From Planctomycetota bacterium (lineage in GTDB: Bacteria; Planctomycetota; Phycisphaerae; Phycisphaerales; UBA1924): a stretch of DNA of 64,000 nucleotides. The position numbers and the translations under genes were made by a program. The stretch is from the NCBI GenBank assembly GCA_018242605.1, contig JAFEBP010000014.1, forward strand, positions 1-64,000, written 5' to 3'. How positions within the stretch are numbered: the stretch's first letter is position 1; every line of letters starts with the position of its first letter. Shown here piece by piece: positions 34,745 to 44,057 of this stretch. Under the pieces are notes generated by a model. It saw only the letters and a list, made by a program, of their open reading frames with translations, was not told where the DNA came from and made no database searches.

Positions 34745-35485
34745 TCAGATAGATTTGGCGTCCGATGAAGGGGTTTGTGCCTTCCACTTGGCGTGGAAGT
34801 CGCGGATGGCGGCGATGGCCTGGTCGGCGGTGTCGAGGCAGATGGGGATGTTCAGGTCCTCGGGGTTGGCGAGCGGCAGGCGCGGGTCGAGCATGCTGGT
34901 GCGGGCCCAATCCACCAGGCCTGTCCACATCTTGCCGACGAAGATGAGGGGGACGTTCTCCACGTGGCGCACCTGGAGCAACTGCCAGATCATGAGCGTT
35001 TCGAGCACGGTGCCGATTCCGCCGGGGACGACGACGAATGCGTCGGAGGCGATGACGAAGTGGTGGAGGCGGCTGAAGAAGGTCTTGTGCTCGAAGGCCT
35101 GCTCGACGAACGGGTTGACCTCCTGCTCGAAGGGAAGTTCGACGCGGATGCCCATCGACTGGCCGGCGGAGCCGACGCTCGCGGCGCCCTCGTTGGCGGC
35201 CTGCATGAGGCCGGGGCCGCCGCCGGTGACGATGTCGCAGCCCATCTGCGTGAACGCCGCGGCGGCGCGCTTGACCTCTTCGTACACGAACGTGCCGGGC
35301 TTGGCGCGGGCGGACCCGAAGATGGCGACGCGGTAGCGTTCGCGGCGGCTGGGGCGCAGGCGGGTGAGGTTGTTCACGACCTCCCACAGGTTCATGACCG
35401 TGGAGGCGAGGATCTCTCTGACTTTCTCCTCGTCGGCGAGGCTCACAACCTTGGGTTCGGCGGGGGTCGACGGGTCGCTGGGCAT
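34745..35485 (-). CDS. LOG-family (TIGR00730-like) nucleotide-binding protein
   Basis: 246 residues. VAIFGSAR (about 53-60), the GGGPGLMQAANEGA phosphate-binding motif and PGGIGTVLE place it in the LOG/lysine-decarboxylase-like Rossmann family, which includes cytokinin-type nucleoside-5'-monophosphate phosphoribohydrolases. The N-terminal 45 residues are an extra helical extension. It lies 49 bp downstream of the beta-CASP RNase gene on the same strand, so a two-gene operon is likely. The real substrate in bacteria is often uncertain. Confidence 0.9.
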   Translation of the reverse strand: MPSDPSTPAEPKVVSLADEEKVREILASTVMNLWEVVNNLTRLRPSRRERYRVAIFGSARAKPGTFVYEEVKRAAAAFTQMGCDIVTGGGPGLMQAANEGAASVGSAGQSMGIRVELPFEQEVNPFVEQAFEHKTFFSRLHHFVIASDAFVVVPGGIGTVLETLMIWQLLQVRHVENVPLIFVGKMWTGLVDWARTSMLDPRLPLANPEDLNIPICLDTADQAIAAIRDFHAKWKAQTPSSDAKSI

Positions 35486-35534
35486 GCGGAGGGTCCTTCA
35501 GACGTTGGGACGATTGGAAGAGGGGTGCGTGCGA

Positions 35535-36929
35535 TCAGATCTCGATGGTTTCGAGGTGTTCGGGCATCTGGGCCGTGAGGCCGAAGCGCTTTAGTATGAG
35601 GCCGCGGAGCGTGGTCCGCTGCATGTCTTCGCCGTGGGTCAGGAAGATTCTGGGCTTGGACGGGGCGACCGAGCCGATCCAGGCGAGCAGGTCTTTCTGT
35701 CCGGCGTGCCCGCTGAGGCCGCTGAAGGTGTGGGACTTGGCGCGGACGGGGACGGGCTTGCCGAAGATGCGGACGGACCTGGCTCCGTCGACGATGGCCC
35801 GTCCGATCGAGCCGCGGGACTGGTATCCGACCATGAGCACGAGCGTGGTGGGGTCGGGGAGGTGGTTGATGAGGTGGTGCATGATGCGTCCGCCGGTGCA
35901 CATGCCCGCGCCGGCCAGAACCATCAGCGGGCCTTTCATCGCGGCGATGGCGCGGGAGTCGCCGGGCTTCGGGCACGCCTTGACGGTGCGCAGGTTCCTG
36001 GAGAGCTCGCCGGATTCGAACATGCCGACCGCTTCGTCGTCGAAGAGTTCCTTGTGCTTGCGGTAGATCTGGGTGGCCTCGATGGCCATGGGGCTGTCGA
36101 CGAAGATGGGGAAGGGAGTGAGCGTCTTGCGCTTGAACGCGCCGGCGAGCAGGTACAGCAGCAACTGGGTGCGGCCGATGGCGAAAACGGGGACCAGCAC
36201 GCGGCCGCCCTGTTCGACGGTTTCGCGGACAGCCTCGCGGGCTTCGATCGCGGTTTCGTTCAGGGACGGGTGATCGCGGTCGCCGTACGTGGACTCCATG
36301 AAGACGACGTCGGCGTGCTTGAACGGCGTGGGGTCGGCGTGGAGGGGAACGCCGCTGGGGCCGATGTCACCGGAGAAAACGATGACTTTGCGGACGCCCT
36401 TCTCCTCGACGGTGACCTCGAGGCTTGCCGAGCCGAGCACGTGCCCGGCCTCCACCGCGCGGACGCTGATGCCGGTCGCCACCGGGGTGGGGTGGTTGTA
36501 CTTCATATTCCGGAAGAGCGGGCGCAACTGCTCGATGTGGCGCGCGGTGTAGAGCGGCTCGACGGGCGGCTTGCCCTGGCCGGTGCGGGTTCGGGCTTGG
36601 CGCTTGGCGTCTTCCAACTGGAGGCGCGCGGAATCGCGGAGGATCAGGTCGGTGAGGTCGATGGTCGCGGGGGTGGCGTAGATCGGGCCGGCGTACCCGA
36701 AGCGGGTCAGCAGCGGGAGCCGGCCGGTGTGGTCGAGGTGGGCGTGGGTCAGCACCACGCTATCGAGCTGCTGCAGCGGGCCGCGTCTGGGGAGGCGGTT
36801 GTAGTTTTCGAGCTTGTTCGCCCCCTGGAAGAGGCCGCAGTCGATCAGCACGTTGGCCTGATCGGTCTGGATCAGGTAGGCCGAGCCCGTGACTTCTCCG
36901 CCCGATGCGCCGTGGAGGGTGATCTTCAT
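35535..36929 (-). CDS. Beta-CASP metallo-beta-lactamase-fold ribonuclease
   Basis: 464 residues. MITLHGASGGEVTGS-type opening, then the metal motif THAHLDHTG (about 61-69), EAGHVLGSAS, FSGDIG, the beta-CASP domain (FVDSPMAIEATQIYR...) and the motif-C-like KSHTFSGLSGHAGQKDLL with LTHGE at the end. This is the YciH/CPSF-like RNA-processing subfamily (RNA-specific MBL hydrolases). It processes or degrades RNA; the exact target is unknown. A 239-bp gap follows upstream with no clear feature. Confidence 0.92.
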   Translation of the reverse strand: MKITLHGASGGEVTGSAYLIQTDQANVLIDCGLFQGANKLENYNRLPRRGPLQQLDSVVLTHAHLDHTGRLPLLTRFGYAGPIYATPATIDLTDLILRDSARLQLEDAKRQARTRTGQGKPPVEPLYTARHIEQLRPLFRNMKYNHPTPVATGISVRAVEAGHVLGSASLEVTVEEKGVRKVIVFSGDIGPSGVPLHADPTPFKHADVVFMESTYGDRDHPSLNETAIEAREAVRETVEQGGRVLVPVFAIGRTQLLLYLLAGAFKRKTLTPFPIFVDSPMAIEATQIYRKHKELFDDEAVGMFESGELSRNLRTVKACPKPGDSRAIAAMKGPLMVLAGAGMCTGGRIMHHLINHLPDPTTLVLMVGYQSRGSIGRAIVDGARSVRIFGKPVPVRAKSHTFSGLSGHAGQKDLLAWIGSVAPSKPRIFLTHGEDMQRTTLRGLILKRFGLTAQMPEHLETIEI

Positions 36930-37168
36930 CGCCGGTGCTCCGTGTAGAGTCGCGGCGGCGTGCCGCGGCGATCCGGTGGCTGGGGTTGCGGTGTCGGACG
37001 CTCGATGCGATCCGCGTCGCTACGTTAGGCCGACGCGGGGAGATGTTGCATCGGCGCGGCGGCGATCGTTCAAGCGATGAATCCTGAGCGATCGTGGCCC
37101 GGGCTTCCGTGTAGTTTCCAACGGCGGCCGGAAGGAGCGAAGTCGATCTTCACACAAAGGCGCCGATC

Positions 37169-37915
37169 ATGACATCAGCGAGCGACGGAATGCGGAGCGA
37201 ACGCCAGATTGCGTCGGCGGAGTCGGGTGGACTATCGACCGCTCCGCGGGGCCGGTTTCGGGCGGCGTTGGCGGCGCTGCTGCTCATTCTCCCCGGGCTC
37301 ATGGGCAGCGGCGTTGCGTCGCGGCTGCCGCCGGCGGACACGGTGGAGGGGTACGTCGCGCTGCTGCTCATCAACGAGACGCCCTTCCCGGGAGAGCGGG
37401 CGTGGGTGAGCGAGGAAGAGACCAAGGCGGGGATGCTCGCGATCCTGTGGGTGCTGGAATCGCGGCTGCACCACATCCCCAGCGGGTATCGGCAGGAACA
37501 GATCGCGGCGGAGCGGTGCGAGAACATCATCGACGTGATCACGGCGGGCGGGGAGAAGGGGCAGTGCGACGGGTTCTATCGCGATGATTCGGGGCGGTAC
37601 GTCGCGGTGCGGCGGGTGCACGAGCGGGTGGATTACCTGGTGGCGTGCGCGTCGCGCGGTGCGCCGGGCCGCTTTGCCCGTCTGCTGAAATACGCCGAGG
37701 ATCTGTCGACGGCGTATGTTCGAGGCGGGATCGGAGCGGCCGACCGTTTCGCGGGGCTGTCTGACGTGAACGGGACGTACGTGACGGGGCGGGCGTACTC
37801 GTGGATGACGGATTGCGATGGCTACAACCCCGGGGGCAACTTTGTGCGCATCCCGGATGCGGACGGAGGTTCGCTGGGGGGGAATCGGTTCTTCACGCTG
37901 AAAAAGTTGAAGTAA
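37169..37915 (+). CDS. Exported protein, possible SleB-like cell-wall hydrolase
   Basis: 248 residues. It has an N-terminal leader with a hydrophobic stretch (AALAALLLILPGLMGSG, about 31-47). The core MLAILWVLESRLHH...ENIIDVITAGGEKGQCDGF faintly resembles the SleB/Hydrolase_2 pattern (A...V..NR....P..I..VI.....QF), with a Glu in the right place. I do not recognise it securely. The C-terminal part (NGTYVTGRAYSWMTDCDGYNPGGNF) is unfamiliar. It is followed ~110 bp later by another exported protein on the same strand. Confidence 0.55.
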   Translation: MTSASDGMRSERQIASAESGGLSTAPRGRFRAALAALLLILPGLMGSGVASRLPPADTVEGYVALLLINETPFPGERAWVSEEETKAGMLAILWVLESRLHHIPSGYRQEQIAAERCENIIDVITAGGEKGQCDGFYRDDSGRYVAVRRVHERVDYLVACASRGAPGRFARLLKYAEDLSTAYVRGGIGAADRFAGLSDVNGTYVTGRAYSWMTDCDGYNPGGNFVRIPDADGGSLGGNRFFTLKKLK

Positions 37916-38023
37916 AGCCGAGGGACACGGGATTCGGGAATCCGGATTCGGCCCAGAACTTCGAGTTGGTTCCGTGGGTGTGATCGGATGAGAGGCGTTT
38001 GTCCGCTGGTCAGGGAGCCTGAA

Positions 38024-38893
38024 ATGAAACGTGCGTGTGTGTTGGTGTTCGCGGTGTTGGTGGCGGGGCTGATGGGGTCGGGGCGGCTGACGGGGTCGGG
38101 AGCGGAGGATGAACTCGCCGCCAAGCCGTGGCTGTACGAGGTGGTGCGTCACGCGTACCGGTGGTACATCGACGAGAAGGACATCGACGCGGTGGCGAAG
38201 GCCAACGAGGTGGTGTTCTGGGTGCGGGAGACCAAGCCGAAGCTGGATGAGGGGGATCAGAGCCGGTTCGGCGAGGTGATCCTGCCGCAGTTCTCGCTGC
38301 GCTTCAAGGTGAAGCGGGCGGACTACACGATCCCCGAACTGAACGTGCAGGTGAAGACTGATACGTTCAAGATCGTCAGCGTGAGCGGGGCCGACGCGGG
38401 GGGGCGTGCGCCGGAGGGCTTCACCGAGGTGAAGGCGGGCTACGCGGAGATGCGCGAGCATCTGTTCAAGACCCGCGCCCTGGCCGCGTTCCCCGATGGG
38501 GCGCTGATGGACCGGATGCGGTTGGCGGTGCGTTCCGAGATCGTCAAGGAGTACGCCGACCGCAAGGAAGCGCCGCCCGAGGGGAAGCAGACGGTGTACT
38601 TCTGCTCGCTCTCGCCGGTGGCCAACGAGGCGTGGGTCTTCTGGGAGACGGGCAAGATGCTGATCCGATTCGCGTCGGACATCGACCTGGCGAACCCGTC
38701 TGTGTGGGAGCACGAGAAGCTGGCGGTGCGGACCTATCACCTGGACAGCAAGGTCGTGGTCTCGCTGGACGAGGTGGCGGGGAGCAACGCGTTCATGACG
38801 CGCAACCAGGCGGGCCGGGCCCTGTTCAACTGCATCGTGCTGGGCAAGAAGGTGGAGTTGCAGCCGGGCGTGCCGGTGGAAGCGCCCAAGTAA
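38024..38893 (+). CDS. Exported protein of unknown function
   Basis: 289 residues starting MKRACVLVFAVLVAGLMGSGRLTG, a signal peptide. The ATG at 38024 has AGGGAG just upstream and is preferred to a longer frame that begins at 37988. The mature part is rich in Lys, Glu and Val and alternates beta and helical stretches. No motif or family was recognised. It converges on the DUF2950 gene 33 bp away. Confidence 0.6.
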   Translation: MKRACVLVFAVLVAGLMGSGRLTGSGAEDELAAKPWLYEVVRHAYRWYIDEKDIDAVAKANEVVFWVRETKPKLDEGDQSRFGEVILPQFSLRFKVKRADYTIPELNVQVKTDTFKIVSVSGADAGGRAPEGFTEVKAGYAEMREHLFKTRALAAFPDGALMDRMRLAVRSEIVKEYADRKEAPPEGKQTVYFCSLSPVANEAWVFWETGKMLIRFASDIDLANPSVWEHEKLAVRTYHLDSKVVVSLDEVAGSNAFMTRNQAGRALFNCIVLGKKVELQPGVPVEAPK

Positions 38894-38926
38894 GCGGCGT
38901 CATCGCGGCGGGTCGCCCGCGGGTGG

Positions 38927-39880
38927 TTACTTCACGGGCACTTCGGACGGCTGCCATCCGGCGCCGGGGTCGAAGGACTTCATGGAGCGGGCGATGCGGT
39001 CGGTGTCGTTGCCCAGGTCTTTCTCGTAGACGACGCCGTGGTGGCTCACGATGAAGGTCTTGAGTCCGGAGTTGGCGTACTCGGCGGGCCAGGCGACGAT
39101 GCCGAAGCCGCCGATCATGTGGCCCTGGACGATGAAGTCGAACGCGCCGCCGGGGGCGGAGGGGCCCTGGGCGGTCAGGATGCGGTAGAAATAGCCGTGG
39201 TAGGCGTGTGGGCCGGTGCCGTCCTTGGCGGAGTAGCCCTCGGCGCTGGCCGAGGCCGCGAGCTCTCCCAGAGGGCTCAGCGGTTCGCCGGGGTTGGTGG
39301 GCCAGTAGAGGCCGTTCTTCTTGCCGGCATCGCTGCGGAAGGAGCGTGCGTATTCGCGCCAGCCGTCACCATCAACGTCCGCGGCGGCGAACTCGCGCTG
39401 GGCATCGCAGATGGCCAGGCAGACCTGGATCGCGGCCAGTTCGTTGCGGCCGATGCGGCGGGTGAGCATTTCATCCAGGCCCGCGGCGGTATCGAACTTC
39501 CAACCCTTGTCGTCCTTGACCAGCGGGATGGGGCAGGGCCATGCGGTGGCGCCCACTTCCAAGGTCAACTCGTCGTCGCCGTCGACGCTCTTGAGGGCGT
39601 GGGATTCGTCGTACAACTTCACGAACTCGGCGCGGCCGTTGGCGTCGGCGACGGCGTCGCCCGAGGAGAGCAGGTCGCGCGATTCGGGGCCCAGGATTTG
39701 CTCGAGTTGCTTCTGGTCATCGGCGCGCAGGGCGCTGACGAGCGCATCGACGGCGAGGTTGGGGTTCTCGAAGGTGCGCTGGGGGGCGGAGCAGCCCTGC
39801 ATGAACGCCGCGCCGCACGCGATGATGGCGATGCAGAAGGCGATGGCTCGCTTGCCGGCGGAGTGGGTCTGGGTGGTCAT
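38927..39880 (-). CDS. DUF2950 family lipoprotein
   Basis: 317 residues. The start MTTQTHSAGKRAIAFCIAIIACGAAFMQGC gives a lipobox-like end (MQGC at about 27-30). The core YWPTNPGEPLSPLGELAASA..EGYS, YHGYFYRILTAQGPSAPGGA and F.VQGHMIGGFGIVAWP are the conserved DUF2950 blocks. DUF2950 genes are regularly found next to DUF3300 genes, as here (50 bp away, same strand). The biochemical role is unknown. Confidence 0.88.
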   Translation of the reverse strand: MTTQTHSAGKRAIAFCIAIIACGAAFMQGCSAPQRTFENPNLAVDALVSALRADDQKQLEQILGPESRDLLSSGDAVADANGRAEFVKLYDESHALKSVDGDDELTLEVGATAWPCPIPLVKDDKGWKFDTAAGLDEMLTRRIGRNELAAIQVCLAICDAQREFAAADVDGDGWREYARSFRSDAGKKNGLYWPTNPGEPLSPLGELAASASAEGYSAKDGTGPHAYHGYFYRILTAQGPSAPGGAFDFIVQGHMIGGFGIVAWPAEYANSGLKTFIVSHHGVVYEKDLGNDTDRIARSMKSFDPGAGWQPSEVPVK

Positions 39881-39930
39881 GAATGGTTTCCCGCGGAGTG
39901 GATCGGAGGTGTGGATCGCGCAGTAGAGGA

Positions 39931-41262
39931 TCAGCGACGACCGCCGCCGCCGCGGCCGCCGCCACCACCGCCGCGGGATGCGCCGCCGGAGGATCGGGCG
40001 GGGGCGGAGCGTGCTGCGGAGGAGGTTGTGGAGCGGCTGGCAGCGCCGCGGTTGCTGGCGTCGCGGGCGGATTGGCCGCCCTGAGAAGCGTTGTTGAATG
40101 CGCCGCCGCGGCTGGAGGAGCCGGCGTTGGAGGTGCTGGGGCGGTTGGCGGTGGAGGGGCGGTTGGCGCCCGCGGCGGTGTTGGAGGGGCCGCGGGCGTT
40201 GTTGCCCTTGAAGGCGTCCGCGCCGCCACGGTTGATGTCGGAGCGGCCGGCCTCGGCGCGGCCGCGGTAATCGCTGCGAGCCTGGGTGGCGCGGTTGTTG
40301 GCGCTGGTGGCGCCGACGCGGCTTGCGGAGGCCTGGTTCCTGTAGGAAGCGCCCTGTCGGTGGGCGGGGTCGTGCTTGAAGTTGCCGTTCTGGCCCTTGA
40401 ACTGGTTGCGGTTGATGTTGCCGTTGAAGTTGGTGTTGCGGTTGATGTCGATGTCGACGTCGCCGTGGCCCCAGTTGCAGCCGCCCATGGCGTAGCCCCA
40501 GGCCACGCCGCAGGCCACGCCCAGGCCGAAGGAGACGACGTTGCTCGCGACGTACCCGGGCGGGTAGTAGGGGTAGGGCGGGTAGGAGGGGTAGGGCCAG
40601 GAGCCGTAGACGACCGTGGGGTTGTACTGCGGGACGTAGATGACTTCCGGGCTGGTGGATTCGATCACGATGACCTGCGTGCCGTTGTCCGTCTTGGTGG
40701 AGACGTTCTGTTCCTTCGTTGATTGAAGGTTGCCGGTCTCCTTTGCCTTGGCGCGGAGCTTCTGGACGGTGTCCATCACTTCCTTGGGCTGGCCGATGAA
40801 CGCGTCGCCGATTTTGACGGTGGTGCTCAGGTTTTCGCTCATCATTGCGAGCACCTGCGGGAAGTTCACGAGCGATCGGATGCTGGCGTCCCAGGGCTTG
40901 GTCTCGAGTTCCTTGGCGAGGGCATCGCCCTTGAGGCTGGTGTTGGCCTTCACCCAGCGGTCGGCTTCCACGACCTCGATGGGGTAGGTGGAGGCCATGA
41001 ACACCTGGGCCAGCAGCGAGTCGGGGTACAGCGCCAAGGGCGCGAGCATCTGCTCGAGTTCCTCGGGCTTGAACGCGGGCTGGTCGCCGGCGGGCGGGGC
41101 CGAGTCGGTGGTGGCGGGGGCCAGCGCCGCGTTGGTCGCGGGGGCGGCGGTCGGGGTTGGGGGCGGCGGATCGGGGAGCTTCTGCTGACCCATCGCGATC
41201 GCGGCCATGCCCGCGATGCAGTGAACCACGAGCAGAGCGAACGCGGAACGTGCGATGTTCAT
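39931..41262 (-). CDS. DUF3300 family exported protein
   Basis: 443 residues with a signal peptide (MNIARSAFALLVVHCIAGMAAIAMGQQ). The DUF3300 core is ELEQMLAPLALYPDSLLAQVFMASTYP (about 68-94), ADRWVK, KPWDASIRSLVNFP and SPEVIYVPQYNPTVVYG. It is followed by a Pro/Tyr-rich linker and a long low-complexity tail rich in Asn, Gly, Arg and Ser ending SRGGGGGGRGGGGRR. The tail is unusual for the family and may bind nucleic acids or polyanions. It is probably the first gene of a DUF3300-DUF2950 operon. Confidence 0.9.
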   Translation of the reverse strand: MNIARSAFALLVVHCIAGMAAIAMGQQKLPDPPPPTPTAAPATNAALAPATTDSAPPAGDQPAFKPEELEQMLAPLALYPDSLLAQVFMASTYPIEVVEADRWVKANTSLKGDALAKELETKPWDASIRSLVNFPQVLAMMSENLSTTVKIGDAFIGQPKEVMDTVQKLRAKAKETGNLQSTKEQNVSTKTDNGTQVIVIESTSPEVIYVPQYNPTVVYGSWPYPSYPPYPYYPPGYVASNVVSFGLGVACGVAWGYAMGGCNWGHGDVDIDINRNTNFNGNINRNQFKGQNGNFKHDPAHRQGASYRNQASASRVGATSANNRATQARSDYRGRAEAGRSDINRGGADAFKGNNARGPSNTAAGANRPSTANRPSTSNAGSSSRGGAFNNASQGGQSARDASNRGAASRSTTSSAARSAPARSSGGASRGGGGGGRGGGGRR

Positions 41263-41351
41263 AAGAAGATCCTGTCTGATCAGGCCAGATGTTCCCGATC
41301 TGCGCGGGCATTATATCGCATTGGCGCACCACTCGCCGCGAGCGGGGAATC

Positions 41352-41900
41352 TCATCGCCACAGCAGCGTGACGACGTGGACTTCCACCGCGCGACCTTCG
41401 CCCACGGCGTCCACCTTTTCGTGCGTCTTGCCCTTGATGTTCACGCTGTCGAGGGGCGCTGCGATGAGACGGGCGATGTTGGCCCGCATCGCCTGTTTGT
41501 GAGGGCTGAGCTTGGGGCGCTCCAGGATGACGGTGGCGTCGACGTTGCCGATGTTCCATCCCGCCTGGGCGACGCGCCGGGCGGCCTCCGCGAGGAAGAT
41601 TGACGAGTCCTGCGATTCGTGGCGAGGGTCGGTGTCGGGGAATAACTGGCCGATGTCGGGCTGGGAGATCGCGGCGAGGAGCGCGTCGGTGACGGCGTGG
41701 TAGAGTGCATCGCCGTCGGAGTGGCTGATGGGGCCGTGGGTGTGCTCAAGAATGACGCCACCCAGAATGAACGGTCGGCCCTTTCCCGCCGGGGCCTGAA
41801 CCTCGAGGCGGTGCAGGTCGTACCCATGGCCGACCCTGAACGGGGGGGCTTTGGGGTGGGCGGGGCCACCGATGGCGGGCGAAGGGGTATGATCGGCCAT
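41352..41900 (-). CDS. ispF: 2-C-methyl-D-erythritol 2,4-cyclodiphosphate synthase
   Basis: 182 residues. VGHGYDLHRL (about 23-32) gives the metal-binding Asp and His, HSDGDALYHAVTDALL the third ligand and substrate loop, and GKTHEKVDAVGEGRA the C-terminal loop. IspF converts CDP-methylerythritol phosphate to the cyclodiphosphate in the non-mevalonate isoprenoid pathway; its trimer has the active site between subunits. An ATG at 41900 fits the family; the open frame extends further upstream without conservation. It diverges from the lipoprotein gene at 42020. Confidence 0.96.
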   Translation of the reverse strand: MADHTPSPAIGGPAHPKAPPFRVGHGYDLHRLEVQAPAGKGRPFILGGVILEHTHGPISHSDGDALYHAVTDALLAAISQPDIGQLFPDTDPRHESQDSSIFLAEAARRVAQAGWNIGNVDATVILERPKLSPHKQAMRANIARLIAAPLDSVNIKGKTHEKVDAVGEGRAVEVHVVTLLWR

Positions 41901-42019
41901 GCCGCCCGAGTCTACGCGCCGAAGCGGCGGAAAGTCGATACTGTCCGGTCGAGGGGCCGGACACGTGAAGCGGTCCGAGCGCCTGTTTGGTTTCTGTGAT
42001 GTCTGCACGGAGTGATGTG

Positions 42020-42433
42020 ATGCGATTCTCGAGCGTCAACCTGGCCATGACTGTTCGCGCTGCTTCCCTGGGCGCGGCGCTGCTTGTTCCCTTTGTCGTC
42101 GGCGGATGTCAGTACGACGAGCGGCAGACGTTCGAGAGCACGCCCTACCGGCCAGAGACGGTGACGCTGGTCAACACGGCCACGGGCGAGAAGGTCTGGA
42201 CCTGCGACGTGCCGGTGGGCCAGAAGCTCGAGATCGCGTTCAAGAACAAGGCGCCCCGCGGCCGCGAGCTTGGCTACGACGAGATGACCTGGGTGATCTC
42301 GGGCGCGGCGAGCAAGGAAACCGGGAAGAAGAACTCCGTCAAGGTGCCGCCGGACACCAGCCGCCGGTTGGATGTCTCGCTGCGGCCGATCCCCGAGGCG
42401 TACCCGGCGCCCGCGGCGCCGACGACGAAGTGA
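42020..42433 (+). CDS. Small putative lipoprotein
   Basis: 137 residues. MRFSSVNLAMTVRAASLGAALLVPFVVGGC is a lipoprotein signal with Cys at about 30. GGAG sits 7 bp before this ATG, which decides the start over two upstream ATG/TTG codons. The mature domain (QTFESTPYRPETVTLVNTATGEKVWTCDVPVGQKLEIAFK...) is small and beta-rich. No family recognised. It may be under shared control with the divergent ispF. Confidence 0.65.
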   Translation: MRFSSVNLAMTVRAASLGAALLVPFVVGGCQYDERQTFESTPYRPETVTLVNTATGEKVWTCDVPVGQKLEIAFKNKAPRGRELGYDEMTWVISGAASKETGKKNSVKVPPDTSRRLDVSLRPIPEAYPAPAAPTTK

Positions 42434-42462
42434 TCGGGTGAACGAGCTGGCGATTCTGTGAG

Positions 42463-42975
42463 TTAGACGGCACGCACAAAGGTGCCGCGTTCCCGGTCTT
42501 TGACGACCCCGGGGAAGGCCAACGCGCGCCCGTGGGCGACGCAGTAGACGCCGGGGGGCATCGCGCCGGTGGCGAAGAGGGCCTCGGTCAGGTTCTGGAG
42601 GGCGTCGGACCGCTTCATCTCGAATGGGCGCATCGCGCCTGTGAGCACGACGGGCACGGTCGGGGAGATCTCGCGGCAGAGCAGCTCGCCGGTTTTGTCG
42701 AGGGTGTCGGTGCCGTGGAGGATGACGATGCCGTGGACGCGGGGCGTCTGGGCGAGCGTGTCGCGCACGGCCTGCACGACCCGGGCGCGGTCGTCGTCGG
42801 TCATGAACAGGCTGTCCTTGCTCATGAGTTCGGTGATGGAGATGGCCAGGCCTTCCAGGCGCAGGCGCTGGAGCATGCGGCGCACGAGGGAGTGGCGGTT
42901 GACGAGCGCGCCGGTGGCTTCGTCGTAGACTTTTTCGATGGTTCCGCCCGTGGTGAGCAGGGCAACGTGTCGCAT
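42463..42975 (-). CDS. One-domain L-asparaginase-like protein
   Basis: 170 residues. MRHVALLTTGGTIEK carries the first catalytic Thr motif (TGGTI, about 9-13), and HGTDTLDKTGELL (87-99) carries the second (Thr-Asp). VPVVLTGAMRPFE and QNLTEAL follow. Normal bacterial asparaginases are ~330 residues with a second, C-terminal domain that is absent here. The stop follows directly after FVRAV. The ATG at 42975 is chosen because it starts at the conserved strand. Whether it hydrolyses Asn or another amide is open. Confidence 0.85.
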   Translation of the reverse strand: MRHVALLTTGGTIEKVYDEATGALVNRHSLVRRMLQRLRLEGLAISITELMSKDSLFMTDDDRARVVQAVRDTLAQTPRVHGIVILHGTDTLDKTGELLCREISPTVPVVLTGAMRPFEMKRSDALQNLTEALFATGAMPPGVYCVAHGRALAFPGVVKDRERGTFVRAV

Positions 42976-43019
42976 CGGGCAACGGTAGTCAGGCGCGAAT
43001 CGCGCGTGCCCGCGGCGTC

Positions 43020-43730
43020 TCAGGTGCCGGCGAGAGATTCGACGCTCAGGGGCGTGGCGCACTCGGGGCAGGCGGTGCCCCGCGCGCCGCGGAGGTTATA
43101 GCGGCATTTGGGGCAGGGCAGATCCCGGTCGGAGAGGTAGCGGGCCAGGTGCTCCTCCGGTGCGAGCTGGCCGGTCTGCCACCAGGCCCGGGCCTGGGTG
43201 ATGAACGCGTCGGCGTCATGCGGTGATGAGAAGGCGCGTCTGGGTATGATCGCGCCGTCGGCGCCGCAGGAGAAGACGAACGAGCCCGCGGCTTCGCGGA
43301 TCGTGACCATGCGCCAGGCGATGCGGAGCGATTTTGACTCGTGGGCGATGTCGATTCCGCCGGGATCGATGCCGACGGTGACCCCGCCCACGTAGCTGGA
43401 ATAGTCGGCGCGTTCCACCCTCGAAAGTTCGTTCTGTTTGGCGAGTTTGTGCGTGTTGGTGGTGGTTGTTGCCAGCGCGATGAACGCCCAGAGCAGCAGG
43501 CCGATGGCGGCGCCCTCGTAGTACATCCCGGAGGTGCTCGCGGCGCGGCCGATGAACAGAGACACTCCCGCGATCGTCAGCGGGAAGGCGGCGATCAGGA
43601 AGCGGTTGCGTTGGCGGCGGTATTGGCGATCGAGCTGGGCCCAGTGCGGGCTTTGCTCGATGAGTGCGCGGTTCACTTCGATCCAGTCGGATCGTTGAAT
43701 CTGGGCCTGGATCACCGATCGCTGGTGCAC
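43020..43730 (-). CDS. Membrane protein with YcxB-like domain and zinc ribbon
   Basis: 236 residues. Two hydrophobic helices at about 43-60 (FLIAAFPLTIAGVSLFIG) and 72-88. Then comes a ~85-residue soluble beta-rich domain (GVTVGIDPGGIDIAHESKSLRIAWRMVTIREAAGSFVFSC...IIPRRAFSS) of YcxB type. The protein ends in a zinc ribbon CPKCRYNLRGARGTACPEC (204-222), like that in the gene at 535. Function unknown. It lies between the small protein at 43789 and the asparaginase-like gene, probably in one operon. Confidence 0.75.
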   Translation of the reverse strand: MHQRSVIQAQIQRSDWIEVNRALIEQSPHWAQLDRQYRRQRNRFLIAAFPLTIAGVSLFIGRAASTSGMYYEGAAIGLLLWAFIALATTTTNTHKLAKQNELSRVERADYSSYVGGVTVGIDPGGIDIAHESKSLRIAWRMVTIREAAGSFVFSCGADGAIIPRRAFSSPHDADAFITQARAWWQTGQLAPEEHLARYLSDRDLPCPKCRYNLRGARGTACPECATPLSVESLAGT

Positions 43731-43788
43731 GCGCGGGGAGGATACGGCGGTGGGGGGGGTCGGTGGGCGTGGTCGGCCGTGGCGGTTC

Positions 43789-43980
43789 TCAGTGGTCCTT
43801 GTCGTAGTCCGCGAACGCGCCCTTGGCGGTCTGCTCTTCCATGTACTTCTGGAACTCGGTCATCTTGTAACTGATGAAGCAGAAGGCGTGGTGGAGCGCG
43901 AGCCATTCGATGTCGGTGGGGTCATCGCCAACGTCTTTGCGCAGCCGGTTGAGTTCAGCGAGGATGGGTTCGGCTTTCAT
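43789..43980 (-). CDS. Small hypothetical protein
   Basis: 63 residues, MKAEPILAELNRLRKDVGDD...EWLALHHAFCFISYKMTEFQKYMEEQTAKGAF. It is charged and helical with no membrane segment; composition and codon use fit real coding sequence. Unrecognised. It begins a run of three minus-strand genes with 44-58 bp gaps. Confidence 0.6.
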   Translation of the reverse strand: MKAEPILAELNRLRKDVGDDPTDIEWLALHHAFCFISYKMTEFQKYMEEQTAKGAFADYDKDH

Positions 43981-44057
43981 GATGAAAGATAGTCTGGCGG
44001 TGGGGGGGCGGTGGGGGAGCGGCGGTGGGGCGGGGCGTCCGGGGGTTACGATGCGGC

